Counted from the stretch's first letter, positions 24,801 to 39,800 are shown. The stretch: 64,000 nt of DNA from Prostheceraeus crozeri (GCA_907163375.1 CAJQUW010000896.1:62001-126000); one strand, 5' to 3'. A program made the numbers and translations. The notes: generated by a model from the sequence alone, not told the origin.

Positions 24801-27800
24801 TCTCCTTCCATTCTTCGGATATTGTGCCGATGATCTCGCCCAGGTTGTTCGCAATCTCAAATTAGAAAGGTTCTCGCATGTAAAGGGTACAATTCAACGG
24901 GGAGCGACCAGTCTCAACTACATCTACATGGTTTTGCTGCCTGTAATGAAAGGGATCTTCGAGCATCTCGGCGCGACACAGTCTGGGGACGAATTATTGG
25001 GTAAAAAATCTCACTTAAAATTGTCTCCATTGGAATTACAACAATGAAATTAGATAGACGATAGAACAAATTGCCATGCAAAAGATATGAGGCTGGTAGG
25101 ATTCGAACCTACGACCAAGGTTAAGTAGACCTGTGCTCTACCGACTGAGCTACGAACCACTTATGCGACTGTATCAGTTGGCAGGATCAAACCCTCACCA
25201 CCACTCATCAGTTGTCAAGGCAGTTATAATCAATGACTAAATAACTCGTCACAATTGTGACCGCCGACATTAAGGCAAGTAGCGGGGATCGATTATCCAC
25301 TAAAGCATCTAAAACCAAGAAAGTCTAGGATTGTTCTCGCATTTCTCATAACTTGCCCTTATATTCACAGGATGAAGTCTCCTGGATTCCTGGATTCCTT
25401 CCAAAATTAAGCATTTTAAGTCTTAATCAATTCAAGTTACGTTTAGACCATTGGCAAAGTATATGTGATGCTATGATAAACATGCTCTCGGTTGAGGTCA
25501 GAAGATTTTTGAATCTCAGATTAGACAAGACCTCTTCTGCTTGTATACGGTGCAGCTGTTGACGAACAATAATAATTCTTCACGCCGCGATTGCTGACGC
25601 TTGCGTCCGATAAGTGGATCGACAAGATTTTTACAACTCAATCAATGATGACAGGACAGGCGAAGGCCGACATGAAATGATCAGTTATGATGTAGCAAAC
25701 TTCCAATCACTAATTTCTTCATATAGGTACGCAAACCACAATCTTTCCTAAGTCTAATGTCTCGAGTGGCCAAGTGAATAAGCTCAGTAATCTATCTGTT
25801 ATGATCTTACAATTTAATCTTATGAGAATAAGCAAAATATAAAAGAACTTTTCGGGTTGTGCAACGATATAGGATACGCACTGTATGTAATTGCTATATA
25901 ACAATAATAATAACAATGTTACACTTTAGAGACACTTCTCACAACAGATTCAAGTATTGATGTCAGTTTTACGCCTCAAATAGTGGATCCCAAGTATAAA
26001 ATGGAAAGATTATCGTGCCTCAATACTTTTGATGCCTATATTTATGTAGATGTGTAGAACAAACTATAATTGTTCTGCTCAACATATACCTGACTGTTGA
26101 CAATTTTCATATATTTTCAAAATCTCTATTTGAGTTGTATTCAGCATCGCTTAGATATCCCAATGCAATCAGAGAAACTCCTAACACTGTCTTTAGACTT
26201 TTTAATGCGACAAGATAATGATAAAAACTTAAAGTCCATCAAAGTCATCTACCATCCGTTTCCAAAAGATCCTAAAAAATCAATTTTTTGAAAATGTGGA
26301 ATTCAAATAGTAGTGCTTTTTGTAGAAACAAAATGACCGAGTTGGAGAAACTTGATGCTAACACTGGACCGAGCATCTGGCAATTCAGTTGTGCATTGAT
26401 TTCGGGAGCAAGTTGAAACCCACACACATCATAATCAGAAGGGCTACTCCAGGAGTTCTAAACCTCCCCCCACCCGGTTTTCGAATCTCAACATAGCCCT
26501 GGTAAGGTAGAATTAACTAGATCAATCCCATCATTCTTTGGGTTTTTGAGTTTGAAAGCGAATGAATGGAAGCTTCATGTGTAACACTTTTACCATAAAA
26601 CTTGTATCAGTTTCAAATTCATTGTCGTGTTCGGCAAGACGGAACGCGTCGGTCAAGCCTTTTGTTTTAGACTAATTTTTTCTTTGTCAAGCAGCAGAAC
26701 CAACTTGATATTTTCTCTCAAAACTATTTAAAACCTTTTGCACAGACGAAATGAGAAGGCTCTATGTAGTTTCAATTTTTCAATCTGAATCCATTTAGCT
26801 TATCGGCGCAAATTCCTCGTTTGTTTTAGAATGCTGTTAATGGTTTCGTCATTCAGATGTTTTGTTCTTTTTCAGTTGGAGATATTCAAGTGGCTTGCTA
26901 CAGAATACTCAACGGCCTGTACGTGTTGGGAACATGCAATTCTCAAAGTCTTGGCCGGTAAGTGTAAAGCTTTCAATAATGTAGAACAGAACACAGTGTC
27001 TACGACTTGTCAGGGTGTTCAGTGATTTAATTTGGACATCTTTCGAGTATTGTTTCCAAGATAGTTTCTTGATAGAGCTGTTTTTAGTTCAGGTAAACGT
27101 ATATCATATCATCTTCATATCATCGGTACCGGGTTTGATCGAAGCGTATATCGTTTTTATAAAGGTAAACGAGCTAGACTTTAATAAATGTGTCCAAATA
27201 TAATTCGATTTTTTCTGGAAGACGCTTCCGACGTCAACATCTTCAACGTATAAAGATATCATGTGATATATGAATAGTGACATTTTTAGGGTTTTCCAAA
27301 GATTCAAGAAGATACTAGGTGTAGTACACCACAATTATTCTGAATTATTCTGATTGTTTATGAAGTAATAGTGCTGTTCACATTGCCAATAGACGGGAGT
27401 AGTGCAATGTTTCGCAATTGATTTGCAGAGGCATTTTACAGACTGAGATATCAAAAGTTTTCTATCTCATTTCAATATTGTTAGTGGTTTTATAAAGCAT
27501 GCTGGACTGGTTGCGAAGATCATTTCACTCGAATGCGGATGTTATGATTAATTCAATTATTTGTGAGATTTTAATGTTTGAAACGTGATGGACTACAATT
27601 TACACTTATTTTCGTTATTATTTGCAATATCAATCACTGTCATTCAACTTAAGATTTCTTTGAAATGAAATTTGACCTATCACTATACTGTATGCTATTT
27701 CTGTGTTCATATCGATCGCACTTGAGATGTGCAGAATGTTGTCCATGTAAGATGTTGTTAAAGCATGGATAGTTATCGCTCTGGCGAGTGGCAACAACCA

Positions 27801-30800
27801 CGTCATACCACTATCATCAGTGATGAATATTGACTGCACCGTGGTCTAACGCATCTTAGACACTATTATATTTATTACATGCTATTTAGAGTTCTTCAAA
27901 TCAGATTTTAAGATGCAAGTGATTTGTGAAGCAAGTATTGCAGTGTTGGTGCGATTATGTTTTAATGATCATTTCAGCGACTGTTGTTATCATGCATATT
28001 AGAAGTATTATGATTGTTTCTTCACTTTAGATAATTATCAAGAATGATTTTGTCTCAATAGCTCCTGATGATTAATAGGCATTTCTACGCCGTACCTACA
28101 CTTAATTCAACATTCGAAGTGTAAGAATTTTGTAATTGACAATAGCAAAGACAATACCTTATTGTTGTCAACTTTGTTATTCGGTGGCTCGTAATTGAGT
28201 CGTCATTCATTAGTTCTCCAATATCTCAGCAGTATTGAATTAGATTTTGTATAATGCAACGAAGTTTTGCCACATGCAATATACGTTTATAAGGACCGTA
28301 AAGGTTTCATAACTTATTTAGAGCGACATAAATCAGAAAAAATGAGAATTTTATCAGTATAGCTTCATTTACTTGTGGGAAGTGGAAGAACATACAGGAT
28401 AATTAATGAAGATTTTCAAATTTGTTTTTGAAGCATGAAGCATCGTATCTATTTCTGCATCGCATCTATTCACATGGGAAAACATTTGCATTTTTCGTTT
28501 GAGGTAGGGTAACGATGCCGGTGAGGCAAAATGTGTTCTTGCATAACCTCAATGATGATTGTGTGATGAAATAGTTATGACCCATTGGGATCGCTGCTGA
28601 TTGCGAAATGTAGGAAATGTTACACAGATGTTCAGGTTTAATTTTACTGAATATCTAATATTTCAGTCTCCAGACCTGATGAATTTTATACGGATATTTG
28701 TCTTACGCTAAGACTAGCCTGTGATGTACAATAGGCTTATTCAACCTTGAAGTAAAATCGACTCTTTTTCTCTCGACTTTTTCAAAGCATAATAATGGAT
28801 AGATATAAACATAAAGCGAATGCAGTCAATGCTATCTATATGACTTATAGCTATGTGAATTCTGATGTGGGGATATTCCACAATTTTCCATACAATTTAT
28901 TACATCGCTGTATCATAGTCGGCAGGAAGGGTGTATGGACGCAAAGTATCACAGCGCTTCAGCTAAAGTCCGACCGTCTGAACACTACTCAAGCCTCCAG
29001 TGACAGAGTAGTGACATCATCATCATCATCACATCATCATCATCATCATCATCATCATCATTATCATGTTGTAAGGCAATAGATTACAGTATTATTTATT
29101 TATGCCGATAATATTCATTTGCATGATATAGACATATCGGTAAATTGAATAATACATAAATTTTTCTAAATGTCTGATTTTGTGCTAGATAATCGGTATT
29201 GTGACCTCAAAATGGATTTTAGTGCTCTTCAGTAGCTACTACCATACATGAACCTTGAAGTTGGCACTTATTTACACGAGCACTTAAAATTCACTTAATG
29301 AGCTTATCAATATGTAAAAAGGATGCAATCGACACATGTTGCCATCTGCAGCATTGTTTAAAACATCAATATATTATATCCCTTAATTTAAGATCCAAAT
29401 TGCAGCGTAAGCTAGGGAAAGCTGTCCATCGGAATCTGAGCCGAAGAACTGCAAATGCATGATTACCTTTTTCATGTATCATAAGATGGAACTATTAAGC
29501 ATAGTAATCCTACTCACCAACTTTACCCATTGGAATCAGCAAAACAATAGAAATTCCAGCTAATGTAGTGGCTCTAGTTAGAATAAGTCTCTTAAAGGGA
29601 TTCGCGGTTTTTTCATTGCGAGTTACCACGGCATATCAGGAATTATGATTTATTGATTACTTTCAAGGGATAGTGTTTTAACTATTGTCTATCAATTACT
29701 TAGATCGAGGAATGTCATTTACAGAATATTTTACTTCTTTCCTTTCTGTATTTCGCTAATGGACCGACCACACTTAAAAGTGTCCGCCGAATGTGTTATC
29801 GAGAACGAATGAAGTCTGTTGCTATTATTTTCAATTTTTATTGTCAAATTTTACGAATATTCGAAGACATTTACTGGCATTCTTTTTATTCAATTTTAAT
29901 TGATTTTATACTGATAGAATGAACTTCATTTTCATTACAACTTATACTTCAGTTAGTTTCATCAAGAAAATGTGTCGATAATATCTAAACTGATTCAGAA
30001 CACGCCATAATCTTCATCGATCCATTCTTAAATTATCGTGCTTTCTATCCTCGGGCTTGTATTACAGTGAACAATTGGCTGCTGAATTTGAGAGGTAAGC
30101 TTTAATCGTCCTGAACATTAGCTTGCATGCAGTCGTGGCGCTCCAGTTTGCGCAGAAAGAACGCACTGATGTTCGTTAATGTCTTGCTTATCAATATTAA
30201 TCGACGCTTCGTCGAGCACATTTTTCATTCCAACCCCAAGTTAATCGTTGTGTCTGTTGAGCGAAAATGAAGTAGTTGATTTCATTTGCAAGCGATTTGT
30301 TACCAGTTTTCAATGATTTCACTGCGTGCTGTTTTTGTTTTGATTTTTACCACTCGCGTGATTTGTTTTATAAACTTGATGGTGTAGATGGAACACAAGT
30401 TCGAGTTCGATAGCTATTCACTCCTACCTTTCGATTTTGAAGATCAGAGTACAGGACTCAAGCAATGCGATTTGACGATGCTTGGAATTCCATGTTTGCT
30501 TTGTCTTGATGCGTCGTCAATATTTTCACATGAGAAAGATCGATTTTAAAAGCACATAATTATTCAATTAGAACACAGAAAATCGCAAAGAATCAGTTAA
30601 ATGAAACCACGTAATTTGTCAGTAAAAATGTTGGATTGACAAAATTGGTTATTTCTTTATCATGGAATGAAGAGTAATGTCATGCAAAATCAATCAGAGG
30701 TAATAAACTCGTAAAAAAACTAATTTTAAAAAGCTAATTGATGGAAATAATGGCCAGTAAATAGATAATGATAATTATAAATTATAATTATAATTGTATA

Positions 30801-33800
30801 ATAATAGAAATATTAAGATACAAGTACATGTAGTTACTAAATCAACTAGTTTCATCATTTTGTTCATCGGTTGGTATTAGTCAAGTGATCAAAAGTATTA
30901 GCTCTTCTTCAACCATCTATTCGAGTAAAATACGGCGAATGTGCAATTAATTACAATGCACCGCAGACGTTTCGACGTCGGCTTGTTCATTGCGAAGGGC
31001 GTCTGCGGTACATTTTATTTTATTGTACATTTGAAGGATTTTACTCTAATAAATCGGTTGAAGAATGGCTCATACTTTTAAATCAACTAATATGTAAATG
31101 TTTTACGCAATTTATATATTATATTTTTATATAAAAATATATCATATTTTTGGATGTGTAAAATGCCATGTATATTCATGTTCGGAAGCTCCAAACTTCG
31201 TTCGAGTCTTTTTATATGAGTTAAGAAACCGCTACCTACTTTATTAAGAAATATGGCATTAATTGAATATTTGCAGTTTTTGTTTCGTGATTATTCATAG
31301 ATATCTATGATAAGTATGTAATTACACGAATAATGTTGTTGCTTCATGATAATTTGGCTATTGATGACTCGTTCTAGTAATACCGACTTTCATCGTTTGT
31401 AATCGCTAATTTTCTCTGGCTTGAATAATGAACAGACTCCGAACTCAATCGTATAAAAGAAGCATGCTTAATTCTTCTGGACTGACTCTAGAGGGCCGGT
31501 GGGCACACAAGTACACCCTCAAGCCATAAGAATAGGATCATCCAATGAAAGAGAATTTGCTAGCAAGGCTGCTCTTTGTCGGCACAGGAAGTCAGACTGG
31601 CATGTCATCCACACTGTAGCTCCAACGTAGCTGTTTAAAAATCTGCTGTCGACTGGTGGGACCTCATAGGCCGAAAGAGGTCTCGTACGTGGTACGATTG
31701 ATAAATGGCATCCTGTTCTAATCATATATCTGTGTCCTTTCCCCTCTTTCATGTACATTATCAATTGCTAAGTACACATGTGTATTGTGTATTTGTAATT
31801 TTTCTTGTAGGAAATTGCTATTAAAGAATTTATCGATACAAGTCTGTGGAAGCTACTGAAGTAATAATACATGTACTCGTGTGTGCTAATAAGCACTAAT
31901 CTTGCTTAAATATTTTGAAGAGAGAACAAAAGTGTTTAGCTTGATTGTAGATTGTGAATACAATTCAGAAAATCTGCACAGCGTCGATATGATTATAGTA
32001 TCTTGCTTCTTATGCAGCTGGACATTTATCAGAACATCCATATCTGTAATGTCTGTTGCGATTATTTGCTTAAGAAAATGATAAATTGAATGAAAATTGC
32101 ATGCGCAAAGTTTGTTAAGGTAAGAAAATGTTTGACACAGGCCATCTCGAAGAACATCATTTTGTTTGACTCGAAAGATAGCAGCTCAATGTTTTCGTCA
32201 AGCACTGCAGACAAATTACAGAAGCATGACATTTTTCTTTTGAAACCAATTTAATAAGCATGATTCTGCTCTAGATCTTTTGAACACGTACAGTACCACT
32301 GCTTGCTTTGCAGATGCTCATATGATTTTGTATTAATGCACGAGATTTGTGCACTTTTGTCTTGCAATGGCATATACCACAATTATCCGACTTAATGATT
32401 TTGCAGCTTTTTTTCATTCCTCTGTATAAAGCGTTGCGAAGTTAAAAATCCTTCGAAATATTTTCTTCTTTTTAAATTTATTTGCTGCTCAAATTTTCAG
32501 GACATCTGCCCCTTCCTCAGGAGTTCACAAAAAACAAGTGGACAAGCACTATTTTAGCCACTAGACATTAGAAATTTTTTATGATCATAGATAGAAAAAT
32601 GAACAATGATTTTTTTAGTTCAGCCCTGGCTAGAAATCAAGAGACAGTGTGTCATCAAAGGTGTCAGTTTTCTGTTTGAATGCTTTACTTGTTGAAACAC
32701 GACTAGTAGGCGTAATCTCTTTTTTTGAGGAGGTCTCACAAATCACTCTGTCTGCATGTATGCCATATTAGTTCGGTATGACATCTACATAGACTTACAA
32801 AGTTGTTGAAGTACAGGTAATTGTCGCTCTTTCTATCTATGATCATTAAATTTTCAAATGCCTAGTAGCTCAAATATTGCTTGTCCACTTGCTTTTTTGT
32901 GAACTCAAGATGAAGGACGTATGTGTTAATATTTTCTTTTGCAAGTTTCTTATCAAAAATCACAAGGGTTCGTAGAGTTCATGGACCATGGCATGACTTT
33001 GGAGACGTTTACACATTAGATATGAAGAGGAATGTCACAATTTCTTAAGGGCAAGATAAATCTGCTTTAAATCATGCCATGTGAGAGTATTCTAACGGGA
33101 CTTTTCTTCCAAGTTGATTCCACTATCGCCGAATGATGTTTACCATACAAGTCACTCCATGAAATTCCAAAGATTTTCATGAGAGGAATCATAGGCAACA
33201 CGGGGACTTAGTGCAGAGCAATATTTTCACTTGAATTTTGGGCCGATTCATTTCCAGTCAGAGAAAAAGGATCGAAAAAAATCCCTGATAATTTAGCTGA
33301 TAAATCGAGCTAGTTATGCGGAAACAGAGAGAACCGCATCATGCTCTAGCTCCGTACTTCAACATTGTCCTGAACTCTTAGAAGTGTCCTTTAAAAAGTA
33401 GATGTGAGAAAACTCAACAAACGAAATATTTGATAAGAATTTACAATCGAACTGCATATTGTTTATTTGAATACCAGAGATTCTGTATTTAGAATGAAGA
33501 TCGGGAGAATGGTTACTTTTTGATTGCTGTTTTTCAAAAGAATCGTTGCTACAATCTGATGTCATAAAAAGGAAACGTTTGTGATCATTACAACAATCAC
33601 AATTTAGTATCTGCGTGCGATGATGTCACTACTTTTATTCCAACCGTAATCTGTAATGAGAGGATGCGATGTCAAAGAATTAGCCATTAGTGAGCAGCAT
33701 GTTTTCAGATTGATCAATAAGATGTCATGTGTAAATCCTCATGAATCGGTAAGAACGCTTAATTCTGGTTTGAATCTTTAGAGGTCCATGTAGGAAGATT

Positions 33801-36800
33801 CAAATATGAAAATATGCAGCAAAGTACAACAAACCCTCGTAAACCGTATCGGAGTAACCGTGTGCTTAGATTTTAATGAATCAGCATCAGAATGCCATCA
33901 AGTTGATTGGTTATTTTCATCCGTTTTGCAATTTCCTGTTATATAACTTCTGACATTTCAGCGTCAACTGAAATTTATAACGTATGATATATATTTATCG
34001 TTGCAATTATATAGTTGTCTTTCTCTTTGTACGATTTTTGATGCTGTAGATGTGTCCGATGCATGTGCGTGTAGATAGGCACAGCGCAAGCTATTTTCCT
34101 GAAAAGCATTTTAATTTCAGACAAAAATGGAAACTTTTATGAAAGCGTTCATTCAATAAATGCACGGAATTGTTGAGTTCTAAATCCTACTTTTAGAAAT
34201 AATAAGTCTATTGCATTGGGTGTTTCCCGGTACTCCAGTCTATTCAAAATATGTGAATATGTATTCCCAATTTCTACAGTTTGCTTGTCACTCAGCAAGT
34301 CACCCCTGGTCACCCAGAGTTTGCTCTTTGTTCACTCTGGTGTCCTCCTTCCGCAAAATTTGATTTATTTTTTACTAAAATATCGTCGCAGGCTCATGAA
34401 AATAAAGTGCATTTTAATGTGAAGAGTGATGGTGAACTGTTTAGACACTACTCATAAATTTTTCGATTTCGAATTTAAACCGCTTCATCCCTCGTGGTGC
34501 TCGATCGACTTCATAAAATGGATTCTTTAGATATATCATGGCTAGGTCAATTATGTATACAAAAATAAACATGATGCGAATTTCAGAATTTGAACTTTGG
34601 ATTTTCATATTTCAAAATTTTCAATTGAAATTTGTTGAAGAAGAAGTTTTTTTCTTTAAAAAGGAACTTTTCTATCATGACAACTTTGACAACGCTCATT
34701 TCGCTGATTAAGGAAATAGTCGGAATGCAGAATGTCCTGTAAACTGTTTATCTACGAAGCATGTATACATGTATAGCCAATTATTGAGGAAACGTTAATG
34801 CATTCGTTTGAAATTATTGCGAAATGATTTTCTCTGTAGAAAGATTTGTCAAAAATTGCAGCAGTTCAATGTAATCGACGTTGTGCACCTTAATTATCTG
34901 AAATACAAAAATATTCGACACAGGAAGTTGCATTCACATTCCTCAAATACACACGGCCAAAGCAGTGAAAGACGAAACCTAGAGAACTGTACGAATTTTC
35001 CTCAGGTTATCAGAACGAGTTCCGAAGCAACAAAGATATCAGATAATGTAAACAATGAGAATCGTCTCGCGTTTTGATATTATTCTCTAAGCCAATACTT
35101 TTGTACATCTCGTATAAGTAAAACAAGAGTTCCAGTTTCGGATGAAGAACAGAAATTTCCATCAGTCTGTCTGTAATTTAATTCTCAGCAGCTGCCGTGA
35201 CTGTTTTTCATTTGTTTCTTACATTCAAGAGAAAGTGATTTCTTTCAGCGATGTCATTTTATACTTGTGCATTATTTGATAGTACCTTGAACGTATCTCC
35301 GTATTACTTAAGGAAGCCGCAAAATGCTTTCGATACAGTGGTTGAAAATTGTGTATTTGCTTGATGATACTATTTATTACGAAAGGTCTGCAGAATCAAT
35401 TCCATTTAATTATTTTCTTGGTGATAGGAATCAAAGCGAATTTTGTTACAAACGTCGAGAGAGGCTACCTATAATTCGGGATGAAGGCGATCTATTTGCA
35501 ACGGAGCTGGAAGCAAATTCTGATTGCGCTTCCGCTTCTGCTTCCAATGTATACAGTATACGATGACTAGACAAATGTGAATGCTGACCAAGTGTCGCAA
35601 TTTCTCATTAAGCTTCTCTTCATGTGTTCAATTTATTGAATATTTAACAATGTTGTCGATGAAATTGAATGCACAAGCGATTGCTTTAGAAAATTACGGG
35701 GCATCGGAAGCTTTCAGGTTGGTTTCATTCACTCGAGGCACAACAGTAGCAGACGCAAAAGCAGTTATACATTTGAAACCTAGTATTAACAGGAAACACG
35801 AACTTCTTGACTAGAATCTCTCAATCTCTCTTCACATTTCGACAATTGCACATGCAGTCATTACACTTCTTAGCATTTGCAAATATTACTCATATCTTGG
35901 AATAAAACTTTGCTATGCTGCATATTGGCCGTTGTCATCGACTAATAGAAGGCATAGGATGCCGAAGACCCGTCTAACGCGCAGATGTACGTATTTATTT
36001 AGACTTAGACTCAGACTGCTTAATTTCGGCCAAACTTTGTGGAATTTTACTTAAAAGTAGGGTAGACGGGAAAATTGCGTTAAGATCCTGCTTGTTGAAA
36101 TACAATCATCTGATGGTAAAATGCAATCATGCAACGAATTGGTTTTAATTTGAGATAGTAGGAATACAAGACTTATATAATGTGCTTATTCCATCAAGAT
36201 TGAAACCGGCCTGTCGGGTCTGGGACGTCGGCTGTCGTCTCTATATCGGTTGTTTAAGACTGATCGTCATAGACATTATTTGGTCATCCTATACCGTTAG
36301 ACATTATTCAATTTCCACATATCATGCATGAACGGTAAGCCTAGCCGTAGTCCGGATGAGCAACCTATTGTAAAACAATATTATGCAGTGCAATTATTCG
36401 TACTTTGAATACCTGTTGCGCGTAATGACTTATTTCTAATCTACTCAGTTGCTGGCCCACGATATAATTTGTAATGTTAACTGCATTTTCAAGGTCAATC
36501 AAACACAGTTACGAGTAAAATGGAAACGGGTATGGTAATGATACAATAACAAAAACAATAATGCCTATATCTATATCCCGCTCCCACAAGAAAGTTCTGA
36601 ACGGTCAACGATCTAAGCTCTAATAAAATAAAAAGCTTTTCTAAATATGAAAGTTCTGAGATGAACAATCAAATTACTGACTGCTTGCTGATGTTGTGAA
36701 GTGTTTTGTCTCCGAAAGTGCAAGGTGCATCATTAAATTTGATTTGAAATGATTCAATGAAAGAGATTTGCTTCTTCACTTGTAAGGGAAATTCGGTGAT

Positions 36801-39800
36801 GAGAACTCTCTACACCGCAGTTTTAATTCGGATCTTTTGTGTTTTTGTTGATGATTGAGCTGATGTATATGAGTTTGAAACAAAGAGCTCGCCAAATACG
36901 TCTTCACTTTTTCATCTCAGTGAGTGTCCCAAGATCGAGAGTGTTGCGGCCCCTGTACAAAGTCATACATAATTTGTAGCGTTGCGTTAACTTCTGAAAC
37001 AATTATCCACGATCCGCTCTTAAATGTTCAGATTGTAGGCCCTGGACTGCATTGAAATCCATCATTCATTGCAAGCTCCGCGTGTTCTACATGTATAAAC
37101 TATCCCATGCAGTGAAATTATTCAAGATTTGGAATAATTTTACAGTAAATAGGCTAAGGAGTGCACTGCTTACAAAATCCATGGAAGCTTGAATATAGGA
37201 TTCTTGAAACTTTATTTGAGATAAAGCACGGTTTTAAACACAAGCATAGGTTGCCGATTATCATGATTCTCTCTGTCTCTTTGTCGTGCGGTTGTGTCAG
37301 ATATCGTCCCTGTCAGTGTTTATTGCTTTTGCCTATACTTTTGGTTATAAGTCATGTATAAGTAAAATAATTATATCACTGGTCTCGTTATCATCTCAGC
37401 TTTGAGTATCCGAAAATAATTTTTCTCCTATTTGTGTCTGTTCCACGTATAAGGAAGATTCAGTGTTTCCTTTATCGTCATTTGTGAATATTGCTCGCAA
37501 TCTATTATCTGCAAGCTGTAGTGCTTCATCGGGTATTGGCTGTGGTCGCTTGTAGGCATAGAAATAGATTGTTTAACTGAAGTTAACTAGAATGGAAATT
37601 GACTTAAGGTCGCGGCACCGCCGGGGGAACTAAGTTGGGGCATGAATGACCAATGAAAAGCTTTGTTTTGCACATGTGACTGATTCTAACCCAATGATAC
37701 AGCCGTTGACAAGTCAAAATGCGTGCAATTTATGTGCCACTATTGTGTATTGCATGAAGCTTAACCTCCGTTCTAGAGGTTTTATTATTGTCGATTTCTA
37801 TGCTTGTAGGTCTGGTATTGTCAGACTAATTACCTTGTTACACTGGTATTGTCAGTGCTTTGGTCTTGTCAGCTGATCGCCGCATCATCCGTCAACTCCC
37901 CCTTCCGGGTGAAAATCGGATTATTGATTTTCTGTGACGTAATTGTTCGAGACGTCATACGCCTTACTATTTTTAGAAAATTGTTAATTCCTCTTTGTTG
38001 TTCGTTTGTTTGCAACTACAATGTCGGATTCACCGAATGTAAAGAGATCCACGCGATCTGGATCGAGTTCAGCCGCAGTCAATCTAAATCATAGAAATTG
38101 ACAACAATAAAACCTCTAGAATGGAAATTAAGCTTCATGCAATGCACAATAACGGCACATAAATCGCACGCATTTTCACTTAGCTGCACCTGCCAACGTC
38201 TGTATCATTGGGTTAGAATCAGTCACATGAGTAAATCGAAGCTTTTAATTGGTTCTTCATGCCCCAACTTAGTTCCGTCGGATGTGCCGCGACCTTGAGT
38301 CAATTTCCATTCTAGCGAACTTCAGATAAACAGTTTATTTCTATGATCTAAATGATATCAAACTACTGATTGACAACAAGATGAAAGACTTGACAAGTCT
38401 GATCGAGAGGACAAGGAATGAGATCATACAGACCTTCAGCCAAGATCTAGACGAACATTGTCAAACAATAGCAGCTGTCAAAGTTGACGTAATTGAACTA
38501 CAAAAGAGCAGTGAGCTTCTTAAGAGGAATTATGAGAACATGGAGATCGAGTTAAAGGCATTGAAAGATCAGCAAATTAATGCATTTCACGAAATGACTT
38601 TTGAAATTGAGGAGAGGGAACGCAGAAAATTAAACCTTGTAATTTCCGGCTTACCAGAATCTTTGTCTGATTCTACCGATAATGGTAAGCAGCACGACTT
38701 GGTCAGCTGTGAGAAGTTGCTTTCAGCTTTGAGCCTCCCCAACACGCATGATATAGAACATGTCCATCAAATCGGTCAAGTAGGATCAGCGAAAAGACCA
38801 AGATTACTGAAACTGAAATGTAAGAGCATAGAGGAAAAGATTACCATATTGAAAAAGTCTAAAGAGTTCAGATCACATCAAGAATTCCGGGGCATCTACA
38901 TCAACCCGGATCGAACACTACTTCAACGGGAAATCCACAAAGGGCTTCGAGAAGCATTGTTTCGCAGGAAAAATAACGGCGAGGATGTCATCATACTTAG
39001 AGATCGAGTTGTCGTTCGACGGAGTACACGACATTTTTAAATCCGCTTTTAAGTCTCGTTCCTACACGTAAAGCAGATGAGATGAGGTCTCCAGTGGCAA
39101 GAAGAAATTGGCTTATCCTTTGCAATGCGCAGTCATTGTTTTATAAACTAGACGAACTAAGAGCCCTGAGTATCTCACTCAAGCCTGTTTTTATATGTGT
39201 AACAGAGACGTGGTTAACACCTGACATCGTAGATAGTTTGATTTCTATTGATGGTTTTAACATTTTTCGAAATGACAGACAGGATGATTTGACTGATAAA
39301 CGTCGCAGTGGTGGCACTCTTATTTATGCTGCCTCTTCTTCATCCTCTGTACATATTCCGCACAATTTTTGTAAAACCCTATGGTATTGAATATAATTTG
39401 ATCAAATTTGAAGGTGTCACATATTCCTTGTCCTATCTTTTGTGCATATATACACCGCCAGGTTTAAGAGCGGACACTTTCAATCAAGTCAGAGAATTTG
39501 TTGTTGATGTGCTTGATTTTCTATTAGGATGTACTCCTAACGCAGAAATATTTGTATGCGGAGACCTAAATAGATATGATTTTTCCTTACTTCAACAACA
39601 GTTTGATATTGTTGATATTGTTAATTTTGACAGCTCCACCTCTGGGTTATGCAACACACCTGCACAAGATTGTCATAGTTGCTAGAAATGTTGACGAATT
39701 TTCTAGAGATGCTCAAGTACAGAAAGTGTTTGATTTTAGAAACTCAAATCTTGTTGCTTTTTCCAAGCATCTCGAGGAGTCTGACTGGTCGAATGTTTTT

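Noticed and set aside
26831-27025. 64-codon + frame over exon 6 as the coding frame
   Set aside because: The RyR protein is read in another frame of the same bases ([11 protein letters not shown]), fixed by the phases of exons 5 and 7.
29000-29082. Poly-histidine protein
   Set aside because: It is the translation of an (ATC)n microsatellite.
30960-31010. cgaaacgtc word beside a strong stem (minus strand) as a hammerhead ribozyme
   Set aside because: The CUGAUGA core is GCAAUGA, and the segments that would form stems I and III pair with each other, which is the wrong topology.
31519-31764. 81-codon minus-strand frame as a gene
   Set aside because: Protein-like but unrecognised, without splice or homology support.
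34808-35814. Three successive + frames (34808-35077, 35324-35566, 35581-35814) as a multi-exon nested gene
   Set aside because: No consistent splice phases, no motif and no homology; likely chance in AT-rich DNA.
37557-38345. One long foldback transposon
   Set aside because: Each arm has its own perfect 8 bp duplication, so these are two separate MITE insertions in opposite orientation.
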